In this document: piece after piece, positions 25,436 through 32,679 of the stretch | Numbering within the stretch: position 1 is the stretch's first letter | How the letters are laid out: every line of letters starts with the position of its first letter | Source: Chitinophagaceae bacterium | Lineage (GTDB): Bacteria; Bacteroidota; Bacteroidia; Chitinophagales; Chitinophagaceae | Assembly: GCA_947379895.1 (NCBI GenBank) | Contig: CANCPA010000034.1 | Span: 1 to 32,679 of the forward strand | DNA: 32,679 nt | Reading direction: 5' to 3' | The notes under the pieces: generated by a model | Told to the model about the DNA's origin: nothing | Databases searched by the model: none | What the model saw: only the letters and a program-made list of their open reading frames with translations | Program-made: the position numbers and the translations under genes

Positions 25436-26190
25436 AAGCAGTAATATTAGAAGATGAACATTTAATTGCAAAAGAGTTACAAGCAAAAATTAAAACAGTA
25501 GCACCATTTGTACAGGTAATAGAAGTATTAACGAGTTTGAAGGCAGCTAAAAAATGGTTACTTCACAATCAGGAACCTACTGTTTGGATTATGGATATTC
25601 AGTTGAGTGATGGCATTAGCTTCGAGCTTTTTGAAATTTATCAACTTAGGGCCCCTGTAATTTTTACAACTGCGTATGATGAATTTGCTTTAAAGGCTTT
25701 TAAATCAAATGGGATTGATTATTTGTTAAAACCAATCGATGAAGTTGAACTCTTAAGAGCCTTAGAAAAAATAAAAAAAGCCACATTGCCATTAAGCAAC
25801 GACATTGATTGGGCAAATATCTTTGCTAATTATTCAGCACCAAAAACCTCGTTTAAAGAAAGGATTATCGTGCAAGTTCGTAATAATTGGATGCCAATTA
25901 ATACCAAGGATATAGCATGTATTTACAAGGAAGCCTTGATTTATTTGTATTTATTTAATGGTGAAAAGTTTCCTTATGAAGCTCATTCATTAGATGAAAT
26001 AGAAGAATTGCTTGATTCACGTTACTTTTATAGGGCAAATAGACAAACTATTGTTAATTTATCGGCTATTAAAATGGTTCAACAACTCGATAGCCAAAAA
26101 TTATTACTAATGCTAAATATTTCAATGAAGCAAAATATTGAAATTAGTAGAGAAAAAATGCCACTATTTAAAAAATGGTTTAATCAATAG
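25432..26190 (+). CDS. LytTR-family response regulator
   Basis: 252 residues. Receiver domain at 1-120 has E7/D8, phospho-acceptor D55 (VWIMDIQLSDG), TTAYD and the Lys in LLKPID. A LytTR DNA-binding domain fills about 140-252 (RIIVQVRNNWMPI, FYRANRQTIVNLSAI). The start codon overlaps the kinase stop (ATGA at 25432-25435), so the two are translated together and form a cognate pair. Such regulators bind paired 9-10-bp direct repeats; no target was located. The next gene, pdhA, has its own promoter and is not an obvious target. Confidence 0.93.
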   Translation: MKAVILEDEHLIAKELQAKIKTVAPFVQVIEVLTSLKAAKKWLLHNQEPTVWIMDIQLSDGISFELFEIYQLRAPVIFTTAYDEFALKAFKSNGIDYLLKPIDEVELLRALEKIKKATLPLSNDIDWANIFANYSAPKTSFKERIIVQVRNNWMPINTKDIACIYKEALIYLYLFNGEKFPYEAHSLDEIEELLDSRYFYRANRQTIVNLSAIKMVQQLDSQKLLLMLNISMKQNIEISREKMPLFKKWFNQ

Positions 26191-26277
26191 TCAAATCTAC
26201 AACGTTTTTTTATTAAACTATTGTAAGAGTAGCCCGGTTTTAAGCCATAAAATTGATTGTTTTATCAAAATATTATC

Positions 26278-26311
26278 TTGATTCATATTTAAACCATAAC
26301 TCCTATATTTG
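26278..26311 (+). promoter_or_regulatory. Promoter of pdhA
   Basis: TTG at 26278-26280 and TATATTTG at 26304-26311, separated by 23 bp. The second element is an exact match to the Bacteroidota -7 consensus TAnnTTTG. A start near 26318 gives a leader of about 16 nt before the GTG. Confidence 0.55.
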
Positions 26312-26333
26312 CCGCTCTAAAATTTAGAATATA

Positions 26334-27329
26334 GTGCAAAGTAAATTTTCCAAAGAAACATACATGTATTGGTATGAGTTGATGCAACTTATACGTCAGT
26401 TTGAATTGAAGGCCGAAGAGATGTATAAAATGGCTGGAAAAATTCGTGGGTTCTTTCATGCGTACATCGGGCAAGAAGCAATTGCTGCAGGTTGTATGAC
26501 TGCTACTCAACAGTCTGATCCATTTATTACAGCTTATCGTGATCATGGTTTAGGTTTGGCTAAAGGCATTACGCCTAATGCGGCAATGGCTGAATTATAT
26601 GGTAAAGCTACCGGTTCTTCTAAAGGTAAGGGTGGTAGTATGCACTTTTTCAGTAAAGAAAACTATTTCTTTGGTGGTCACGGAATTGTGGGCGCACAAA
26701 TAGGTACAGGTGCAGGAATTGCTTTCGCAGAAAAATATAAGGGAACAGATAATGTTGTTTTATGCTTTTTTGGCGACGGTGCTGCGCGTCAAGGTATGCT
26801 TCATGAAGCCTTTAATATGGCTATGAATTGGAAACTTCCAGTTTTATTTATATGTGAAAATAATAACTATGCTATGGGAACTTCTATTGGAAGAACTAGT
26901 AACGTAGTAGATATTTATAAATTGGCAGATGCTTACGAAATGCCTGCAGATAAGGTAGATGGTATGGTTCCAGAATCTGTTCATGAAAGTATTGCCCGAG
27001 CTGCAAAGCGTGCAAGAGAAGGAGACGGCCCTACATTATTAGAGTTGAAAACATATCGTTACAAGGGGCATTCTATCAGTGATCCTCAAAAATACCGTAG
27101 TAAAGATGAGGTTGACGAGTATAAGGAACAAGATCCTATTGTACGTGTTTTAAGAACTATTCTTGAAAATGGATATGCAACTCAAGCCGAAATTGATGCT
27201 ATTGATAGTAAAGTTGCTCAACTTGTTGAAGATAGCGTCAAATTTGCAGAGGAAAGTCCTTTGCCTGATGATAGCGAGGTATACAAGGATATTTATATTG
27301 ATCAGAATTACCCTTTTATTCTTGATTAA
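26334..27329 (+). CDS. pdhA: Pyruvate dehydrogenase E1 component, alpha subunit
   Basis: 331 residues of the ThDP-dependent E1 alpha family, which decarboxylates pyruvate and transfers the acetyl group to lipoyl-E2. It has the substrate-channel region FFHAYIGQEAIAAG, the loop GSMHFF, GGHGIVGAQ, the ThDP/Mg motif from GDGAARQGMLHEAFN to ENNNYAMG, and the regulatory-loop equivalent TYRYKGHSISDPQ. The start is GTG at 26334, set by the close promoter; the next Met would lose conserved sequence. The E1 beta and E2 genes do not follow, so the complex is encoded at scattered loci; lpdA (E3) is 15 kb to the left. Confidence 0.94.
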   Translation: MQSKFSKETYMYWYELMQLIRQFELKAEEMYKMAGKIRGFFHAYIGQEAIAAGCMTATQQSDPFITAYRDHGLGLAKGITPNAAMAELYGKATGSSKGKGGSMHFFSKENYFFGGHGIVGAQIGTGAGIAFAEKYKGTDNVVLCFFGDGAARQGMLHEAFNMAMNWKLPVLFICENNNYAMGTSIGRTSNVVDIYKLADAYEMPADKVDGMVPESVHESIARAAKRAREGDGPTLLELKTYRYKGHSISDPQKYRSKDEVDEYKEQDPIVRVLRTILENGYATQAEIDAIDSKVAQLVEDSVKFAEESPLPDDSEVYKDIYIDQNYPFILD

Positions 27330-27395
27330 TTGTAATACAGGCTATACAACAAACTTTAATTAACAATTTTTCAGTTACAATAATTACACTAACAA

Positions 27396-28085
27396 ATGAG
27401 TGATAAACAGCTTCACAGTTCAGAATTAGATACCGATCAGGTTGTCGCAAAGGTTCAAGGTTTTTTCGAAAAATTTGGTAAACAATTAGCAATAGTTGTT
27501 GCGGCTATAATAGTAATATTTGGTGGCATGTTTGCTTACAAGACATATATTTTAAAGCCAAAAGAAGAAAAGGCATCTGAGTACTTATTCAAAGCACAAC
27601 AATTCTTCGCACAAGACAGTTCTCAAAAAGTATTAGATGGAGATGGAACTTCTAAAGGAGTTTTATATGTTATCAGCAACTTCAGTGGGACTAAGTCTGC
27701 GAATATTGCAAAATATTATGCAGGTGTAAGTTATCTTAAGTTAGGCAAATTTGATAAGGCAATAGAATTTTTGAAAGACTTCAGCACCGATGCTAAGCAA
27801 ATACAAATGGTAGCTTATGGTTGTTTAGGAGATGCATTTGCAGAGTCAGGAAAAAAAGAAGATGCATTAGATTACTACATCAAGGCAGGTAATACTTTTG
27901 TTACAGACGAAAGTGGTTCAGCAGAGTTTTTGTTCCGTGGTGCATTGTTGAGTGAGACCATTGGTAAAGAAGACAAAGCGTTGGAATTATACAAACAAAT
28001 TAAGGAGAAATATCCAAAAACTGAAAAGGGTACTCAGGTAGATAAATATATAAATCGTCTAAGTACAGAAAAACCAGATTTATAA
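27396..28085 (+). CDS. Membrane-anchored tetratricopeptide protein
   Basis: 229 residues. A polar N-terminus is followed by one membrane helix at about 32-52 (LAIVVAAIIVIFGGMFAY), then TPR-like helices to the end (YYAGVSYLKLGKFDKAIEFL, CLGDAFAESGKKEDALDYY, LYKQIKEKYPKTEKGTQ). Layout matches the YfgM-like tetratricopeptide proteins, which sit in the inner membrane with the TPR domain in the periplasm. Molecular role in Bacteroidota is not established. Its stop is one base before the ribH start, a pairing that I recall from other members of the phylum and that implies one transcript. Confidence 0.8.
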   Translation: MSDKQLHSSELDTDQVVAKVQGFFEKFGKQLAIVVAAIIVIFGGMFAYKTYILKPKEEKASEYLFKAQQFFAQDSSQKVLDGDGTSKGVLYVISNFSGTKSANIAKYYAGVSYLKLGKFDKAIEFLKDFSTDAKQIQMVAYGCLGDAFAESGKKEDALDYYIKAGNTFVTDESGSAEFLFRGALLSETIGKEDKALELYKQIKEKYPKTEKGTQVDKYINRLSTEKPDL

Positions 28086-28086
28086 A

Positions 28087-28563
28087 ATGGCTTCACAAGG
28101 AAATAAAACATTACACAAAGGCATCCCTACTATAGTGGATGCCTTTGTGGTTATTGTAAAAACAGAATGGAATAGTAACATTGTAGATGAATTAGAGGCA
28201 GGTGCAATCAGGGTATTAAATGAACAAGGTGTTTCGCATAAAACTATTGTTGTTCCCGGTGCCTTTGAGATCCCTTTTATTATCAGAAGTTATCAGATGA
28301 ATGCTGAAAAAAAGGCGGATGCATTTATTGCCATAGCAACAGTGATTCGTGGCGATACCCCTCATTTTGATTATGTATGTAATGCAGTAACAGATGGTAT
28401 TGTTGGATTAAACTTACAACTTGATGCCCCTGTGATTTTCGGGGTTTTAACAGTAAATACCGAGCAACAAGCAATCGAAAGAATAGGAGGTATTCATGGT
28501 CATAAAGGGGAAGAAGCTGCAATTACTGCCTTAAAAATGATCGAATTAAATAAGAGTTTTTAG
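28087..28563 (+). CDS. ribH: 6,7-dimethyl-8-ribityllumazine synthase
   Basis: 158 residues, normal length. It condenses 5-amino-6-ribitylaminouracil with dihydroxybutanone phosphate in riboflavin synthesis and assembles as pentamers or 60-mer shells in the cytosol. The substrate loop VPGAFEIPF and the catalytic histidine H93 in GDTPHFDYVC are present, as is the phosphate-binding region near FGVLTVNTEQQA and the late Arg-Ile-Gly-Gly. It starts one base after the TPR gene stop. No FMN riboswitch is visible before either gene. Confidence 0.96.
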   Translation: MASQGNKTLHKGIPTIVDAFVVIVKTEWNSNIVDELEAGAIRVLNEQGVSHKTIVVPGAFEIPFIIRSYQMNAEKKADAFIAIATVIRGDTPHFDYVCNAVTDGIVGLNLQLDAPVIFGVLTVNTEQQAIERIGGIHGHKGEEAAITALKMIELNKSF

Positions 28564-28628
28564 AATAGTTTCAGTATATATTCAATAGAAATTGCAATAT
28601 ATAAATACTGTGACAAAACGATGCTGAT

Positions 28629-29357
28629 ATGAACGTACAAATATTTGTACCATGCTTTATTGATCAGTTATACCCGCAAGTAGCATTCAATATGGTAAAA
28701 CTATTGGAAAAAGCCGGATGCACTGTTCAGTATAATACCAATCAAACTTGCTGTGGTCAGCCTTCTTTCAATGCTGGATATTGGCAGGAAAGTAAAGACG
28801 TGTGCAGTAAGTTCATTGCAGATTTTAAGGGTGCTGATTATATTGTGGCTCCAAGTGCTAGTTGTATTGGTTTCGTAAAAAATTATTTTGCCAAAGTATT
28901 CGAGGGGTCTTCTCAATACTTAGAGGCTACCGAAACAGGTAAAAGAGCCTATGAGTTGAGTGATTTTTTGGTAAATGTATTAAAAGTTGAAGATTTCGGA
29001 GCTTCTTTCAATGCAAAGGCTACCTATCATGATAGTTGTGCAGGATTACGCGAATGTGGAATAAAAGGTGAACCTCGAAAGCTTTTAGCAAATGTAAAAG
29101 GGCTCGAATTACTAGAAATGAAAGACGTAGAAGCTTGTTGTGGTTTTGGAGGGAGTTTCGCTGTAAAATTCGAAGCAATCAGTATTGCAATGGCAGATCA
29201 AAAAATTGATAATGCCGAAGCAACCGGCGCACAATATATTATTAGTACCGATATGAGCTGCTTAATGCATATTGATGGTAGAATAAAGCATAGAGGATCT
29301 AATTTAAAAGTCTTGCATCTAGCCGATGTACTTGTAAATGGAATGGATAACGCATAA
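28629..29357 (+). CDS. lutA: LutA-type (Fe-S)-binding protein, lactate utilisation subunit
   Basis: 242 residues (B. subtilis LutA is of similar size) with two cysteine-rich CCG repeats. The first is TCCGQPSFNAGY (C41-C42-G) preceded by C9 in VPCF; the second has HDSCAGLRECG and ACCGFGGSF. These bind a non-cubane or 4Fe-4S centre as in heterodisulfide-reductase-type subunits. LutABC oxidises L-lactate to pyruvate and feeds electrons to the quinone pool. Here lutB lies 650 nt away in the opposite orientation and no lutC is seen in the window. Annotation as glycolate oxidase iron-sulfur subunit-like is an alternative, but the neighbouring LutB favours Lut. Confidence 0.88.
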   Translation: MNVQIFVPCFIDQLYPQVAFNMVKLLEKAGCTVQYNTNQTCCGQPSFNAGYWQESKDVCSKFIADFKGADYIVAPSASCIGFVKNYFAKVFEGSSQYLEATETGKRAYELSDFLVNVLKVEDFGASFNAKATYHDSCAGLRECGIKGEPRKLLANVKGLELLEMKDVEACCGFGGSFAVKFEAISIAMADQKIDNAEATGAQYIISTDMSCLMHIDGRIKHRGSNLKVLHLADVLVNGMDNA

Positions 29358-29408
29358 TTGAAAATGGAAAATTGATATTCAATAATTGATAGTACGTATA
29401 ATTCAAGT

Positions 29409-29450
29409 ACTCATAATTAATATTTTATAACTCATCACTCACAACTAACT
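29409..29450 (+). repeat. Heptamer array, six units, just before the EVE gene
   Basis: Units ACTCATA, ATTAATA, TTTTATA, ACTCATC, ACTCACA, ACTAACT run up to one base before the ATG at 29452. They belong to the same ACTYAYA family as the other arrays. Any ribosome-binding or leader sequence of the EVE gene is made of this repeat. Confidence 0.65.
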
Positions 29451-29451
29451 T

Positions 29452-29868
29452 ATGGCATATTGGCTAATTAAATCTGAACCTTTTAAATATAGTTGGGATC
29501 AATTTGTAAAAGATGGACAAACATTTTGGGACGGAGTTCGTAATTATCAAGCACGCAATAACCTGAAGGCAATGAAAAATGGTGATTTGTTACTTTGGTA
29601 TCATAGTAATGAAGGCTTAGAAATTGTAGGGATTGCTCAAATTGTAAATGAAGCCTATCAAGATCCCACAACAGATGATACTGCTTGGGTTGTAGTTGAT
29701 GTAAAACCTTTTAAGAAATTAGAGAAGTCTATTTCTTTGTCAACTATAAAATCAGATGTTCGTCTATCGCAAATGGCTTTGGTTCGAAACGGAAGGCTTT
29801 CAGTACAACCTGTTACGGATGAAGAATGGGCAATTGTGATGGAACTATCTGAAACTCAGCTGCCATAA
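29452..29868 (+). CDS. EVE domain-containing protein
   Basis: 138 residues covering a single EVE domain of the PUA-like fold, from WLIKSEP at the start through WDGVRNYQARNNL and GDLLLWYHSN to the C-terminal SVQPVTDEEW. These motifs match the THYN1 (thymocyte nuclear protein 1) bacterial branch. EVE/PUA-like domains bind modified bases in RNA or DNA; the cellular role of the stand-alone bacterial protein is not settled. It sits between lutA and lutB with no functional link apparent. Confidence 0.9.
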   Translation: MAYWLIKSEPFKYSWDQFVKDGQTFWDGVRNYQARNNLKAMKNGDLLLWYHSNEGLEIVGIAQIVNEAYQDPTTDDTAWVVVDVKPFKKLEKSISLSTIKSDVRLSQMALVRNGRLSVQPVTDEEWAIVMELSETQLP

Positions 29869-29973
29869 ATGTTAACTATAAAGTGATAGATTGTCAATTT
29901 GAGGTTTTGGATTAGCCTATCGAAGCTGAGTAATAATACTTCATTTTCAAATAAGTCCGATTTCCTTTTTCCC

Positions 29974-30008
29974 ACTTCTCACTCCAAACTCATAACTCAC
30001 AACTCTTA
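29974..30008 (+). repeat. Heptamer array, five units, covering the lutB stop
   Basis: Units ACTTCTC, ACTCCAA, ACTCATA, ACTCACA, ACTCTTA. The last unit contains the lutB stop codon (TTA on this strand at 30006-30008), and the neighbouring CCCTCTCTTACC looks like further repeat-derived sequence inside the gene. Confidence 0.65.
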
Positions 30009-31382
30009 CCCTCTCTTACCCTCCTTCCAAAGTTCATTAAATGTCTTTTGACTAAAATCCAAATCACTTCTTTGCGCCGTCCATCCTTTGAAAGTTCTAT
30101 TCACTACCCAATTCTTCAAATGCCCATTACCTGCATTCATCATAAATCGATTCATACTTGCCAATTTCCATACTTTCCAAGCAAGCCTTTCTGTAATTGT
30201 TCCAAATCCTTCGTCTACTGCCACGCGCCTGTTTTCTAGCAATATTTCATGAATGTTAATCTTCATAGGACATACTTCAGTGCAGTTACCACATAGCGAC
30301 GACGCAATACTCAAATGTTTGTACTCCTTCATTCCTTTTAAATGTGGAGTAATGACACTGCCAATAGGACCGCTATAAGTTGTATCGTAACTATGACCGC
30401 CAATGTTTTTATATACAGGGCAAGCATTTAGGCAGGCACCACAGCGGATACAGTACAATGATTCTCTCGTTTTAGGATTTTTCAAAAGATTAGTCCTTCC
30501 ATTATCTAATAAAATGACAAACATTTCTTCGGGGCCGTCAGATTCGCCTGCTTGTTTTGGGCCTGTGATAATCGAGTTATAAACAGTAACTTTCTGTCCT
30601 GTGCCATGAGCCGATAATAAGGGCCAAAATAAGGCAAGATCTGCTAAAGTTGGAATCATCTTTTCAATCCCCACAACTACAATATGTGTTTTTGGAAATG
30701 CAGAACTTAATCGCGCATTACCTTCGTTTTCTGTGATTGCGACTCCACCTATATCAGCAATAATAAAATTTGCTCCTGTAATACCTATTTCTGCTTCAGT
30801 ATATTTTTCTCTGAGTGTTTTTCTTGCAACAAGCGTTAATTCCTGTGGTGTCAAATTCCTAGGGGTACCTAATTTCTCTGCAAACAATTTGGCTACATCC
30901 TCCTTGTTTTTATGCATTGCAGGTGTAACAATATGATAAGGCGTTTCTCCATCTAATTGTTGAATATATTCGCCTAAGTCAGTCTCCACACTCTCAATAC
31001 CCATTCCTTCTAAGTAGTGATTCAAATGAATTTCTTCCGTAACCATACTCTTACTCTTCACAACCTGCTTGCAATTCTTCTCTTTGCAAATATTCCCAAT
31101 GTACAACAATGCCTCAGCAGCATCCTTAGCCCACAATACTTTAGCACCTCTAGACGTAATCTTTTTTTCAAAAGATTCTAAGTGTTGATCTAAATGCTCA
31201 ATCGCCCTCCACTTTACATTCTTTGCCAATTCCCTAACCTTTGTCAAATCAGCAAATTGCGACTTCCCAAAAGGTACAGCATCATTATATTTCCCAATAT
31301 TGAAATTGATCTTTCTACGATGCTCCTTATCGGGTGCTTTAACAGTGCTCTTTGCTAAAAAGGTGGAAGAGAAATTTGTCAT
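30006..31382 (-). CDS. lutB: LutB-type iron-sulfur protein, lactate utilisation subunit
   Basis: 458 residues. The N-terminal two thirds form a LUD domain (ITGANFIIADIGGVAITENEGN). The C-terminal part has two ferredoxin-like 4Fe-4S motifs, YCIRCGACLNACPVY and CGNCTEVCPMKINIHE, followed by a helical tail. It is the electron-transfer subunit of the LutABC lactate oxidation system. Start MTNFSSTFL at 31382 is the only reasonable one. The last residues (EGKRG) are encoded by a purine-rich stretch abutting the heptamer array. It is transcribed toward lutA, away from metF, so the Lut proteins cannot share one operon here. Confidence 0.9.
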   Translation of the reverse strand: MTNFSSTFLAKSTVKAPDKEHRRKINFNIGKYNDAVPFGKSQFADLTKVRELAKNVKWRAIEHLDQHLESFEKKITSRGAKVLWAKDAAEALLYIGNICKEKNCKQVVKSKSMVTEEIHLNHYLEGMGIESVETDLGEYIQQLDGETPYHIVTPAMHKNKEDVAKLFAEKLGTPRNLTPQELTLVARKTLREKYTEAEIGITGANFIIADIGGVAITENEGNARLSSAFPKTHIVVVGIEKMIPTLADLALFWPLLSAHGTGQKVTVYNSIITGPKQAGESDGPEEMFVILLDNGRTNLLKNPKTRESLYCIRCGACLNACPVYKNIGGHSYDTTYSGPIGSVITPHLKGMKEYKHLSIASSLCGNCTEVCPMKINIHEILLENRRVAVDEGFGTITERLAWKVWKLASMNRFMMNAGNGHLKNWVVNRTFKGWTAQRSDLDFSQKTFNELWKEGKRG

Positions 31383-31493
31383 TAGTTATGAATTATAAAC
31401 TATGATTGAAGAGATTCGAAAAAATAAGGATTTGCCTGTAGTTTGTATTAAATTCAGCTATTAAATCATAAGAATTAAACGGTTTAAACCTTC

Positions 31494-31556
31494 AACTTAA
31501 AACTTACAACGTAAAACGTACAACTTATAACGTAAAACTTATAACGTAAAACTTAC
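31494..31556 (+). repeat. Heptamer array, nine units
   Basis: Nine head-to-tail units without gaps: AACTTAA, AACTTAC, AACGTAA, AACGTAC, AACTTAT, AACGTAA, AACTTAT, AACGTAA, AACTTAC. It is the longest and cleanest array of the ACTYAYA family in the window and lies 14 nt beyond the metF stop, between metF and lutB. Confidence 0.85.
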
Positions 31557-31570
31557 AGCACATCACTATA

Positions 31571-32524
31571 TTAAAAAATCTCCTTCACCACATCCCTAAT
31601 TACTCTCGGTTTACCCAATGTATAATAATGCAATACCGGAACCCCAAATGCCTTTAATTCTTTACTTTGTTGTATCAACCATTCTGTTCCAATTTGCTCA
31701 CATTCAGCATCTGTTTTAGCCTTGAAAATGGCATTACTCAAATCTGTAGGTATATCTACATGAAAAATGCGTGGCAATACCGACAATTGCTTCTTATTAG
31801 TAATCGGTTTCAAGCCCGGTATAATCGGAATTGTAATGCCCATATCCCTGCAACTCTTTACAAAGTCGTAAAACTTTTGATTGTCAAAAAACATTTGTGT
31901 CATAATATAGCCTGCACCCGCATCCGCTTTCTCTTTCAATCGATTCAAGTCTATTTCAAGATTCGGTGCTTCAAAATGCTTCTCTGGATAACCCGCTATA
32001 CCTGCACAAAACTTTGTCTTGCCACCATTCTTAATGTCATCATCCACATAAATCCCATGGTTCATGTTAATTACCTGACGTAGCAAATCAATGCCTAACT
32101 TGTGCCCACCCACTTCAGGTTCAAAGCTAGCTTCGTTTTTAGCTGCATCCCCCCTTAAGACTAATACATTATCTATACCTAAAAAATCAAGGTCTATAAG
32201 TGCATCTTCAGTTTCTCTAATTGTAAACCCACCACAAATTATATGAGGTACCGCATCAATCTTGTAATGATTCATGATTGCAGCACAAATACCTACTGTA
32301 CCAGGGCGTTTTCTTACTTCTACCTTCTCAAACGTACCGTCAAGTTGTTTTTTAAACATGCTCTCGCTACGATGATAAGTAACATTTATCCAACTCGGTT
32401 TAAATTCCATCAAAGGGTCAAGATGGTCATAAACACTATTAATTGTCTTTCCTTTTAATGGTGGCAATACCTCAAACGAAATGAGTGTGTCCTTTGCCTG
32501 TTCAATATGTTCAGTAATCTTCAT
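31571..32524 (-). CDS. metF: 5,10-methylenetetrahydrofolate reductase
   Basis: A flavoprotein of 317 residues that reduces 5,10-methylene-THF to 5-methyl-THF for methionine synthesis; cytosolic TIM barrel. Signs are the N-terminal FEVLPP with the catalytic Glu, the segment SWINVTYH, the FAD-binding VLRGDA, GIAGYPEKHFEAPN, ITQMFFDNQKFYDFV-like region (IMTQMFFDN) and PGLKPITNK. Length is usual for the bacterial enzyme. The ATG at 32524 starts right at conserved sequence. No SAM riboswitch or MET-box-like repeat is visible in the 155 nt upstream that the window contains. Confidence 0.95.
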   Translation of the reverse strand: MKITEHIEQAKDTLISFEVLPPLKGKTINSVYDHLDPLMEFKPSWINVTYHRSESMFKKQLDGTFEKVEVRKRPGTVGICAAIMNHYKIDAVPHIICGGFTIRETEDALIDLDFLGIDNVLVLRGDAAKNEASFEPEVGGHKLGIDLLRQVINMNHGIYVDDDIKNGGKTKFCAGIAGYPEKHFEAPNLEIDLNRLKEKADAGAGYIMTQMFFDNQKFYDFVKSCRDMGITIPIIPGLKPITNKKQLSVLPRIFHVDIPTDLSNAIFKAKTDAECEQIGTEWLIQQSKELKAFGVPVLHYYTLGKPRVIRDVVKEIF

Positions 32525-32679
32525 ATAAAAAAATTGGCTGCAATATACAATTGAAATGGTAATTGAATATTATTCTATGATAACTTATTATGCTTCATTC
32601 GATTATAATACTATTAAATCAATTTACTAGGTTAAAATGTAATTGACATTTATCTTTTATCTTGTTTTTTTAACATGTT
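32525..32679. other. Region upstream of metF, to the window edge
   Basis: AT-rich, with no ORF recognised. On the minus strand TATATTG (bases 32541-32547 read in reverse) could be a -7 element for metF, but no matching -33 element is convincing. Confidence 0.3.

Noticed and set aside
26253-26268. TTGAT..ATCAA upstream of pdhA as an FNR-like box
   Set aside because: The spacer is six bases, not four, so it does not fit the Crp/Fnr dimer geometry of the other two boxes.
28572-28610. Imperfect inverted repeat between ribH and lutA as a terminator
   Set aside because: The stem is AT-rich with several unpaired bases and no T-run follows; the pairing is weak.
31667-32083. 138-residue plus-strand frame within metF
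   Set aside because: Antisense shadow of a clearly assigned gene, with Cys/Tyr/His-rich composition and no motif.

Overview
The window reads as a chromosomal segment of a low-GC Bacteroidota bacterium, most likely of the Chitinophagaceae. That placement is an inference from the gene families (DUF7033-type polysaccharide deacetylase, REC-CRP fusion regulator, two-component propeller kinase with a LytTR partner, TPR-ribH pair), the scarcity of Shine-Dalgarno sequences, and promoter-like TTG/TAnnTTTG elements. No rRNA or tRNA gene, CRISPR array, transposase or prophage gene was seen.

Left part (1-10.3 kb): the 3' end of a polysaccharide deacetylase gene, a strongly palindromic intergenic region, then a low-oxygen/redox group. 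This group holds hemN (oxygen-independent haem synthesis), a conserved small protein, a response regulator fused to a Crp/Fnr regulator, and a CcoI/FixI-type copper P-type ATPase. FNR-like palindromes (TGATnnnnATCA) lie about 77-80 nt before hemN (from its preferred start) and before the ATPase, so the adjacent REC-CRP protein is a good candidate regulator of both. Next, on the minus strand, come an M1 metallopeptidase, an outer-membrane-type protein and a double-domain universal stress protein.

Middle part (10.3-16 kb): dihydrolipoyl dehydrogenase (lpdA), a PyrR-like phosphoribosyltransferase with a possible tiny membrane ORF after it, a phosphoglucomutase/phosphomannomutase, and a Gfo/Idh/MocA oxidoreductase. 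The 560-nt gap between the last two contains about fourteen head-to-tail 21-bp imperfect repeats without indels. It is non-coding, lies between a terminator and the next promoter, and is the most unusual structure in the window.

Signalling region (16-26.2 kb): a single-domain response regulator, a REC-AraC regulator, a soluble three-PAS histidine kinase and another single-domain regulator, all on the plus strand and separated by long AT-rich gaps. Then come a decayed gene fragment, two unrecognised small proteins, a lipoprotein, and a beta-propeller/Y_Y_Y/LytS-type kinase whose gene overlaps that of its LytTR response regulator by four bases.

Right part (26.2-32.7 kb): housekeeping genes: pdhA, a TPR membrane protein directly coupled to ribH, lutA, an EVE-domain protein, lutB and metF. 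lutA and lutB, usually in one operon, are here on opposite strands with an EVE gene between them, and lutC is not in the window.

A second repeat system runs through the window: arrays of a degenerate heptamer (consensus about ACTYAYA) sit in five intergenic places, almost always against a stop or start codon, and in two cases they overlap the last codons of a gene.
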